Assembly (NCBI GenBank): GCA_003230435.1
Contig: QIDW01000257.1
Location: 1-11,837, forward strand
DNA from: Acidimicrobiia bacterium
Lineage (GTDB): Bacteria > Actinomycetota > Acidimicrobiia > Spongiisociales > ZC4RG35
DNA length: 11,837 bases
Reading direction: 5' to 3'
Part shown: one piece after another, positions 1 through 6,327 of the stretch
How positions within the stretch are numbered: position 1 is the stretch's first letter
How the letters are laid out: each line of letters opens with the position of its first letter
Notes under the pieces: generated by a model
Seen by the model: the letters and a program-made list of their open reading frames with translations, nothing else
What the model was told of the DNA's origin: nothing
Database searches by the model: none
Made by a program: the position numbers and the translations under genes

Positions 1-933
1 TTCCATGGATACGACGGCGAGCTGGACCAGGTGTTCAGTCGCGGCCAGATGATCAGCGGCGCCGCAATGCTGTTGGGTACCGTCGGCGGTGGTCTGACAG
101 GTCAGATTGATCTCGCCATCCCGTTTCTGGTGCGATCGGGCCTCCTGTTGTTGCTGCTGGTGTTGGCCTTCTTCGGGATGCACGACCTGGGTTTCGAGCC
201 ACGTCATGTCCCGTTGAGAGAGATCCCCGCAGAGGCCGCAAAGATCGGCCGTGCCGGGATTCGATTCGGCTGGGGTCATCGCTCGCTGCGTCTGCTGATG
301 CTCGCAACCGCGGTTCAGATGGGTGTCTTCGCCTGGGCTTGGTATGCCTGGCAGCCATATTTCCTCGAGTTGCTTGGTCGGGACCTTGTGTGGGTGGCGG
401 GAGTTGTGGCGGCCCTACTTGCTATTGCGATGATGCTTGGCAACTGGATAGTCGGGATAGTCACCCGGTGGTGTGGGCGTCGGACAACGCTGTTCCTTTG
501 GGCCGGTGGTGTTCTCTCCCTCACATTGATCGGCGTCGGTCTCGTCGATTCCTTCGTTCCGGCGGTGACGCTGCTGTTCTTGAGTGGTGTTGCTCTTGGT
601 GCTCAGATGCCGGTTCGCCAGGCCTTCGTTCACAATGTCGCGCCGTCTGAGCAACGCGCAACGGTTGTGTCGTTCGACTCGATGATCTCGGGCGGCGGCA
701 GCGTCGTGGGCCAAACCGGTCTTGGTGCCCTTTCGGATCGACAAGGGTTCTCCGCCGGGTACGTGGTCGGCGGTCTGGTGACACTTCTGGCCATGCCGTT
801 GCTCGGATTGCTTCGCCGCCGCCGAGACGATTCCGACTTTTTCGAGGGCTCCAGGCCGGAGTTCGCTTGTGCCGCTCCAGGTTTGCCGGCCGTCTCCGGT
901 GTGGATGGTCGTGTGACCGTGGATAACACTTGA
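1..933 (+). CDS. MFS transporter, C-terminal part (5' end outside window)
   Basis: The frame is open from the first base, so the start lies upstream and only the last 310 residues are present. About eight hydrophobic helices can be read: roughly two before a charged central loop (about residues 65-95), then six more, the last ending in a run of arginines (LLRRRR). This fits the second half of a 12-helix major facilitator permease. The short basic loop GIVTRWCGRR between helices resembles the family's repeated motif A, and APSEQRATVVSFDSM is the kind of loop seen in drug-efflux-like members. The last 40 or so residues are a soluble tail. The substrate cannot be told. The gene lies 80 bases before the formate dehydrogenase operon on the same strand, with a hairpin between, so a functional link is possible but not shown. 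Confidence 0.85.
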   Translation, partial: FHGYDGELDQVFSRGQMISGAAMLLGTVGGGLTGQIDLAIPFLVRSGLLLLLLVLAFFGMHDLGFEPRHVPLREIPAEAAKIGRAGIRFGWGHRSLRLLMLATAVQMGVFAWAWYAWQPYFLELLGRDLVWVAGVVAALLAIAMMLGNWIVGIVTRWCGRRTTLFLWAGGVLSLTLIGVGLVDSFVPAVTLLFLSGVALGAQMPVRQAFVHNVAPSEQRATVVSFDSMISGGGSVVGQTGLGALSDRQGFSAGYVVGGLVTLLAMPLLGLLRRRRDDSDFFEGSRPEFACAAPGLPAVSGVDGRVTVDNT

Positions 934-972
934 CCCACGTCCGAACGCGGGCCGCCTGATTCCCGACGTGGG
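934..972 (+). terminator. Stem-loop between the MFS gene and the fdh operon; possible terminator
   Basis: CCCACGTC (934-941) and GACGTGGG (965-972) are perfect 8-bp arms. Inside, GGG (949-951) can pair with CCC (962-964), giving a long hairpin with a 7-base bulge on the 5' side. It starts directly after the MFS stop codon. No U-tract follows, so it is not a textbook intrinsic terminator. It could instead be a Rho-associated or mRNA-stabilising hairpin, or an operator upstream of the fdh operon. The pairing is seen in the sequence; the role is inferred. Confidence 0.4.
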
Positions 973-1001
973 CGGGTACTCTCGGAATCGATCAGGTACG
1001 A

Positions 1002-1010
1002 GAGGAGGTG
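1002..1010 (+). promoter_or_regulatory. Strong Shine-Dalgarno site that sets the fdhA start
   Basis: GAGGAGGTG closely matches the complement of the 16S 3' end. Its AGGAGG core (1003-1008) ends 5 bases before ATG 1014. An in-frame GTG at 1008 overlaps the core itself and so is not a workable start. ATG 1014 is chosen. Confidence 0.7.
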
Positions 1011-1013
1011 AGG

Positions 1014-2939
1014 ATGAAGAGAAACTACTCCCGTCTCGAACGGCCACTCGTCAGAGAGAACGGTGTGCTCCGGCCTGCCGGCTTTGAGGAAGCAATTGAA
1101 AAGGTTGCAGTCGGTATGAGCCCATACCGGGGCGACTCGTTTGGCATGTTCAGTTGCTCCAAAGCGACCAACGAGACGAACTACATCGCTCAGAAGTTTG
1201 CCCGGCTCGTCATGGGCAGCAACAACATCGATAGCTGCAACCGCACTTGACACGCTCCTTCCGTCGTCGGTCTGGCGGCAGTGTTCGGAGCAGGTGGGGG
1301 CACAAGCTCCTATCGGGAGATCGAGGAAACCGATCTCATCATCATGTGGGGGTGGGGCTCCAACGCGCGTGAGGCGCACCCCATCTTCTTTCATCACGTC
1401 CTCAAGGGCGTGCACAACGGTGCCCGCATGTTTGCCGTCGACCCCCGGCGCACCTCTTCGGCGGCTTGGGCCGACGTCTGGTTGGGCATCGACGTCGGTT
1501 CCGACATCGCCCTGGCGAACGCCGTGGGCAGGGAAATCATCCACCACGGCCTGCAGAACCAGGAGTTCATCGACGAGGCCACCGAGGGGTTCGAGGAATA
1601 CGCCGCCGGTGTCGAGAAGTACACCCTCGAAAAGGCCGAAGAGATCACCGGTGTCCCGGCCGAGGCCATCAGGCAACTCGCCCACGAGTACGCCAACGCC
1701 GACACGGCACAGCTTTGTTGGACGCTTGGGATCACCGAGCATCACAACGCCACCGACAATGTCCTAGCCCTGATCAACCTCTCGCTGCTCACCGGTCACG
1801 TCGGTCGGTATGGCTCGGGGTTGGTTCCGGTGAGGGGGCAGAACAACGTGCAGGGTGGTGGCGACATGGGCGCCCTTCCCAACAAACTCCCCGGTTTTCA
1901 GGACGTCGAAGACTCCGAGAAGAGGGCGAGATTCGAAGCTGTGTGGGGCGCCGAGGTCCCATCGAAAGCGGGCAAGCACATCAGCCTGATGCATGAGGCG
2001 ATGGACGATGGGGACCTCACTGCTCTCTACATCATCGGTGAGAACCCCCTCCAGTCTGAGGCAGACAGCACCGAGATGCTGCGGCGGCTCACCAACCTCG
2101 ACTTCCTCGTTGTCCAGGACATCTTCCTGACCGCAACGGCGGAACTGGCCGACGTGGTCCTCCCCGCCGCCGGTTGGGGCGAAACGGAAGGAACCTTCAC
2201 GTCGAGCGAGCGCAGGGTGCAACGGGTTCGTCGGGCTGTGGATCCACCCGGCGAGGCTCACGACGACATCGCCATTCTCTCGGCGGTGGCACGTGCGATG
2301 GGATATCCCTGGGTCACACCCACCGCTGAGGAAGCCTGGGACGAGATGCGTCAACTCTCACCACTTCACGGAGGGATGACCTATGCGCGGCTGGAGGAAT
2401 CGGGTGGGCTTCAGTGGCCTTGCCCCGACGAAGACCATCCGGGCTCGCTTTTTCTTCACGGACGTCTCTGGGAGAGACCCATCGCCAGTCGCCGAGCACC
2501 GTTCCACGCCGTCGAGGACGACCCGCCGGTGGACACCCTGACCGAGGAATACCCGATTCGTCTTACGACGGGGCGACGTCTCGACTCCTTCAACACAGGG
2601 GTGCAGAGCGGTCGTTATTCCTCACCCCGGCGTATCCCTGGAGTACTCGACCTATCACCGGAGGATGGAGCGTCTATCGGTGTCTTCGAGGGCGATCGAG
2701 TAACTGTCACCTCCCGCCGGGGGAGCCTTGAAGCTCCTGTTCGTTTCGACCGCTCTCTCCGTCCGGGTCTGGCGTTCATGTCGGTCCACTTCCCGGACGA
2801 CGTTGATGTCAACGTCCTTACCCTCGACGCCTGGGATCCGAAATCGGGGACTGCATCAGGGTCGAGCCTCTGGTTTCTGCCTGATGGACCTCCGCGCTCT
2901 CCTCGATCGTCCCACCGACGCGGAGCGGTTGGCTGTTGA
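1014..2939 (+). CDS. fdhA: Selenocysteine formate dehydrogenase, catalytic molybdopterin subunit (alpha chain lacking its N-terminal Fe4S4 domain)
   Basis: This is the catalytic subunit for formate/CO2 interconversion at a Mo- or W-bis-MGD centre, cytoplasmic with no Tat signal. The in-frame TGA at 1248-1250 is read as Sec79. The flanks SCNRT-U-HAPSVVGLAAVF align with the Sec/Cys-His active-site loop of FdhF-type enzymes, and the family sequence continues without a break beyond it. Supporting motifs: GSNAREAHP (MGD binding), HHNATDN, and VRGQNNVQGGGDMGALP. Arg274 corresponds to Arg333 of E. coli FDH-H, and the Sec-Arg spacing is nearly equal (195 versus 193). The C-terminal molybdopterin-guanine-dinucleotide domain starts near TTGRRLDSFNTG. 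The usual N-terminal Fe4S4 domain is absent; it is encoded at the end of the gene at 4650. The start is ATG 1014 with a strong SD. The last ~29 residues look out of frame; the expected end is TGA 2882-2884. Total 641 residues including Sec. Confidence 0.88.
1248..1291 (+). promoter_or_regulatory. UGA selenocysteine codon with bacterial SECIS-like hairpin
   Basis: UGA (1248-1250) is followed by a hairpin. Outer arms are GCTCC (1254-1258) and GGAGC (1287-1291). The inner 6-bp stem is CCGTCG (1261-1266) with TGGCGG (1273-1278), including two G-U pairs. The 6-base loop is TCGGTC. GGTC starts 19 bases after UGA, the same place as the GGUC loop of the E. coli fdhF SECIS. Bacterial SECIS elements lie within the coding region just after UGA and recruit SelB. 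The hairpin is seen by eye; SelB binding is inferred. Confidence 0.75.
2847..2886 (+). other. Suspected frameshift at the end of fdhA; original stop probably TGA 2882-2884
   Basis: In the fdhA frame the family tail DPKSGTA is followed by an unrelated Ser/Arg/Pro-rich run that continues 56 bases into the next gene. From 2849 a different frame reads DCIRVEPLVSA and stops at TGA 2882-2884. IRVEP is the expected end of FdhA proteins. That stop overlaps ATG 2884 of the next gene as TGATG, the usual coupled arrangement. A small deletion, for example between two GGACTGC copies, would explain it. An assembly error is the alternative. Confidence 0.6.
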
Positions 2940-4653
2940 CGACCTGCTCGGCCCGAGCGAAGAATTCAACGGTCGGGTCGCCTACGGAGGTCACGAAGCC
3001 CGAGCCCGCAGACAGTTGCTGCTCCCGGCCCTTCATGCCTGCCAGGACGCCGTCGGGTCGATTAGCCGGGGTGCCCTCGGCTACATCTCGGAGCGGCTCA
3101 CCGTTCCACCCGCCGAGCTCTACGGCGTTGCCACCTTCTACTCCCTGTTCAACACCGACGAAGCGCGGGGGACAACTGTCCATGTCTGTGATGACATTGT
3201 CTGCTCTCAATATGGGGCGAAGGGTCTGCTTCAGACATTGGAGGGATCTGAACTTTCCTGGGAGGCAAGCCCCTGTCTTGGTCAGTGTGAGCGTGCTCCG
3301 GCGGTGATGTTTCACAGTCCCGGCGAGGGTTATGGGAACGCCGCCCCGGTTGACTCCGACACGGTTGGCAATGTGGTGTTCGATGAGCTTCCGCACGGTG
3401 TGGTTCACCAAGATCAATCTCAGTTGCGCCTACTGAGACGGATCGGCCGCATCGATCCGACCAGTCTCGAGGCCTATCGGGGGTCCGGGGGTTATCAGAC
3501 CTTGACCCGGGCGATCGAGCTCGGTCCCGATGGCGTGATCTCAGCGCTGGACGAATCTGGTCTGAAGGGCAGGGGTGGCGCAGCGTTTCCCATTGGCATC
3601 AAGTGGCGGGGCGTGGCAGATGCACCAGGACCGGACAAGTACGTGATTGCCAACGGTGATGAGTCCGAGCCAGGCACCTTCAAAGACCGTCTTCTGATGG
3701 AGGGCGACCCGTTTGCCGTCATTGAGGCGATGACGATCTACGGCTTCGCCACCGGCTCAACCAAGGGATACATCTATGTGCGCGGCGAGTATCCAACTGC
3801 CGAGAAGCGTCTTCGGGACGCCATCGTCATGGCATCCGAGGCCGGCCTGCTTGGCACACGAGTAGCCAACGCCGGGTTCGACTTCGATCTCGAAGTCAGA
3901 CGGGGGGCAGGCGCCTACATCTGTGGTGAGGAGACGGCTCTGTTCGCCTCGATAGAGGGTTACCGTGGGGAACCCAGGCAGAAACCGCCGTTTCCCACCC
4001 AGCATGGTGTGTTTGGCAGACCCACCGGGATCAACAACATCGAGACTTTGCTGGCCGCGCTCGAGGTCATCGAGGGTGGGGCCGGCGAGTTCGCTCGGGT
4101 TGGGACCGAACAGTCCACGGGTCCCAAGCTGTTCTGCGTTTCTGGTGCGGTCGAGAAACCGGGTGTGTTTGAGGTTCCGTTCGGCACGACGTTGGGAGAA
4201 ATACTGGCTCTGGCGGGTGGTGTTCGGGGCGGCCGCGGGTTGGGCGCCGTTCTTCTCGGAGGCGCGGCCGGGGTGTTCGTCGACTTCTCCTTCCTGGACA
4301 TGCCGCTGACGTTCGAGGACACCCGGGAAGCCGGTGCGACTCTGGGATCGGGAGCGGTGATTGTCTTCGATGAGAACTGCGATTTTGGCCCTGTGTTGAG
4401 ACGCATCGCCCGTTTCTTCGAGGAGGAGTCATGCGGCCAATGCGTGCCGTGCCGAATCGGGACCGTTCGTCAGTCCGAAGCGCTGGCCCGACTCAACGAC
4501 GGCGAGACTCTCGGGACCGTTGCCGATGAGTTGGAGCGTCTTGACGACCTGGCAAGGGTGATGACCGACGCTTCGATCTGTGGCCTGGGTCAGACGGCGG
4601 CATCAGCGATTCAGTCGGCGATTCGTCTCCAGCTTCGAGGAGCACCGGCATGA
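2884..4653 (+). CDS. NAD-linked formate dehydrogenase diaphorase subunit, NuoE-NuoF fusion
   Basis: This 589-residue subunit passes electrons between NAD(H) and the catalytic subunit. The N-terminal ~150 residues are a NuoE-type thioredoxin-like [2Fe-2S] domain with Cys102, Cys107, Cys131 and Cys135 (C-x4-C and C-x3-C). The rest is a NuoF domain: GRGGAAFP (229-236) and GAGAYICGEETAL (341-353) for FMN and NADH, then ESCGQCVPC with Cys517, Cys520 and Cys523 plus Cys566 for a [4Fe-4S] cluster. Such fusions are known in NAD-dependent formate dehydrogenases and bidirectional hydrogenases; the neighbours point to formate. ATG 2884 is chosen because the NuoE similarity starts just after it and it overlaps the inferred original fdhA stop as TGATG. 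There is no clear SD, so translation is probably coupled. The open frame runs back to 2728, but that part reads as fdhA out of frame. An ATGA overlap joins it to the next gene. Confidence 0.9.
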   Translation: MDLRALLDRPTDAERLAVDDLLGPSEEFNGRVAYGGHEARARRQLLLPALHACQDAVGSISRGALGYISERLTVPPAELYGVATFYSLFNTDEARGTTVHVCDDIVCSQYGAKGLLQTLEGSELSWEASPCLGQCERAPAVMFHSPGEGYGNAAPVDSDTVGNVVFDELPHGVVHQDQSQLRLLRRIGRIDPTSLEAYRGSGGYQTLTRAIELGPDGVISALDESGLKGRGGAAFPIGIKWRGVADAPGPDKYVIANGDESEPGTFKDRLLMEGDPFAVIEAMTIYGFATGSTKGYIYVRGEYPTAEKRLRDAIVMASEAGLLGTRVANAGFDFDLEVRRGAGAYICGEETALFASIEGYRGEPRQKPPFPTQHGVFGRPTGINNIETLLAALEVIEGGAGEFARVGTEQSTGPKLFCVSGAVEKPGVFEVPFGTTLGEILALAGGVRGGRGLGAVLLGGAAGVFVDFSFLDMPLTFEDTREAGATLGSGAVIVFDENCDFGPVLRRIARFFEEESCGQCVPCRIGTVRQSEALARLNDGETLGTVADELERLDDLARVMTDASICGLGQTAASAIQSAIRLQLRGAPA

Positions 4654-5513
4654 CCATGACGGAGCGCGAGATATCGACGATCACCGCTCAGGTGAACGGC
4701 GAAGTGGTGGAGGTCCCCGATGGGTCGACCATTCTCGACGCGTGTCGTCAGGCAGGGTTGGACCTTCCAACTCTGTGTTATGGACCCACGATGACGGCGG
4801 CTAACGCCTGTCGGGTCTGCGTGGTCGAACTAGAAGGTTCCCGAACTCTGGTCCCCTCTTGCTCCCGAAAGCTGGAGGAGGGGATGGATATCAGAACCGG
4901 GACGGAGCGGGCCGAGCACAGCCGTCGTCTTGTCATGGAGTTGCTGGGCTCCGCAAGCGAGCTCGACCGGTCAGGCGATCAACTCGATTCTTGGATTGAG
5001 GATGCGGGGGCCGAGCCGAGCCGGTTTGGCCCGAAGGCCGCGACTGTCGCCGCACAACCCAAAATCGAAGATGACCTCTACGTTCGAGACTATGGCCGTT
5101 GCATCCTTTGTTACCGCTGTGTGGACGCCTGTGGTGTAGAGCACCAGAACACATTTGCCATAACAGTCGCAGGACGGGGTTTCGAGGCCCACATCTCAAC
5201 GGAGTTCGATGTCGCCCTACCCGATTCGGCATGTGTCTACTGCGGAAACTGCATTGCCGTGTGCCCGACTGGTGCCCTCGTGGGCAAAGTGGAGTTCGAC
5301 ATGCGCGAAGACGACACCTGGGATGAGTCACGACAGGGTGTGACCAGGACGGTGTGCGCCTATTGCGGTGTCGGCTGCAATCTCGACCTACATACTCAGG
5401 ACGGAAAGATCGTCAACGTCACGTCGCCCCACGATCACGACGTGACTCTTGGGAATCTGTGCATCAAGGGCCGATTTGGATGGAGCTACGTCAGCAGCGC
5501 CGGTGATGTCTGA
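4650..5513 (+). CDS. Formate dehydrogenase iron-sulfur subunit carrying the N-terminal half of the alpha chain
   Basis: This 287-residue protein matches the N-terminal part of NuoG-like FdhA proteins. Domains in order: plant-type [2Fe-2S] with Cys43, Cys54, Cys57 and Cys71; two 4Fe-4S ferredoxin motifs, Cys151/154/157/161 and Cys195/198/201/205; then the Fe4S4 domain that normally opens the molybdopterin catalytic chain, with CAYCGVGC (Cys236, 239, 243) and GNLCIKGRFGW (Cys271). Lys273 corresponds to E. coli FDH-H Lys44, which relays electrons between the Fe4S4 cluster and molybdopterin. The protein stops about 12 residues past this motif, where the catalytic subunit at 1014 takes up the family sequence. 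There is no Cys between 71 and 151, so the His-Cys cluster of NuoG is missing. ATG 4650 has GAGGAG (4637-4642) 7 bases upstream and overlaps the previous stop (ATGA). Confidence 0.88.
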   Translation: MTMTEREISTITAQVNGEVVEVPDGSTILDACRQAGLDLPTLCYGPTMTAANACRVCVVELEGSRTLVPSCSRKLEEGMDIRTGTERAEHSRRLVMELLGSASELDRSGDQLDSWIEDAGAEPSRFGPKAATVAAQPKIEDDLYVRDYGRCILCYRCVDACGVEHQNTFAITVAGRGFEAHISTEFDVALPDSACVYCGNCIAVCPTGALVGKVEFDMREDDTWDESRQGVTRTVCAYCGVGCNLDLHTQDGKIVNVTSPHDHDVTLGNLCIKGRFGWSYVSSAGDV

Positions 5514-6303
5514 CGAAGTCACGACCCGCAGGGTTGTCCGATTCCGCGGTGATGCGGTCGAGGTCGAGGACAAGCTGGTCGTCGAAGAGCCCATCGAAAT
5601 ACAGCTAGAAGGAGTGCCTCTGGCGGTGGTCATGCGTACCCCGGGCGATGATGCCGACCTGGTTCTCGGTTTTGCCATCACCGAGGGGATTGTCCCGGGA
5701 CCTGAGGCGGTGTCCGGCGTGCGATCACTCGGCGAAGGACGCTGGAGCCTCGACCTGGCGGAGGGGTTCTCGGTCGACCCTGACCGGTTCAAGCGCAACT
5801 TCTATGCGACATCGTCATGCGGTGTCTGTGGGAAGGCTTCGATAGACGCGATCAGAGTCGCGGGCTCTCGGCCCCCTCCCGGCCCTGTGGTCGATGCCGA
5901 AACGATCCTCACTCTGCCGCCGCTTCTTCTGGAGCGTCAGACTGCGTTTCACTCCACCGGCGGCCTTCATGCGGCGGGTGCTTTTGAATCCTCAGGTGTG
6001 ATCGTGGCTGTGCGCGAGGACGTGGGCCGTCACAACGCGGTCGACAAAGTGGTCGGCCATCTTGCCCGACAGGAGTGGCCTCTCCCGTCGTTGGGTCTGA
6101 TCGTGTCAGGACGTGTTTCGTTTGAGATCGTGCAGAAAGCGGCCGTGGCCGGCGTCTCGCTGATATGTGGTGTTTCGGCAGCTTCCAGTCTTGCGGTGGA
6201 GTTGGGCGAGGAGTTCGGGATGACGGTGGTCGGGTTTCTCCGCGACGGAGGGTTCACGGTGTATAACGATGAGGGGCGGATCAAGGGTTTGGGCCGCGAA
6301 TAG
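5506..6303 (+). CDS. fdhD: Formate dehydrogenase maturation sulfurtransferase FdhD
   Basis: FdhD passes sulfur from a cysteine desulfurase to the Mo/W-bis-MGD cofactor before it enters formate dehydrogenase, and activity depends on it. The 265-residue length is normal. The catalytic CxxC is present as SSCGVCGK (Cys105, Cys108). Other family motifs are LGFAITEGIV near the N terminus, FHSTGGLHAA, and VREDVGRHNAVDKV in the cofactor-binding C-terminal half. ATG 5506 overlaps the preceding gene's stop by 8 bases (ATGTCTGA), has no strong SD, and is probably translationally coupled. It is the last gene of the operon: fhs converges 24 bases beyond its stop. The gap (6304-6327) shows no terminator hairpin. 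Confidence 0.95.
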   Translation: MSDEVTTRRVVRFRGDAVEVEDKLVVEEPIEIQLEGVPLAVVMRTPGDDADLVLGFAITEGIVPGPEAVSGVRSLGEGRWSLDLAEGFSVDPDRFKRNFYATSSCGVCGKASIDAIRVAGSRPPPGPVVDAETILTLPPLLLERQTAFHSTGGLHAAGAFESSGVIVAVREDVGRHNAVDKVVGHLARQEWPLPSLGLIVSGRVSFEIVQKAAVAGVSLICGVSAASSLAVELGEEFGMTVVGFLRDGGFTVYNDEGRIKGLGRE

Positions 6304-6327
6304 GAGCCCGCCGTCGCCTCATCGGAC

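Noticed and set aside
930..935. TTGACC as a -35 box for the fdh operon
   Set aside because: No acceptable -10 element lies 16-19 bases downstream.
1248..1250. TGA in fdhA as a nonsense mutation making a pseudogene
   Set aside because: It falls exactly on the known Sec/Cys codon, the sequence on both sides is intact, and a SECIS-like hairpin follows at the right distance.
630..1745. Minus-strand open frame of 371 codons
   Set aside because: It runs antisense across the MFS gene, the intergenic region and fdhA. Its composition is that of a shadow frame in GC-rich DNA.
2728..2883. Extension of the NuoEF protein upstream of ATG 2884
   Set aside because: The translated extension has no NuoE similarity and is fdhA read in another frame.
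1281..2939. Separate oxidoreductase gene starting at GTG 1281
   Set aside because: This start lacks an SD and lies inside the active-site loop, within the SECIS hairpin. It is the part of fdhA after the Sec codon.
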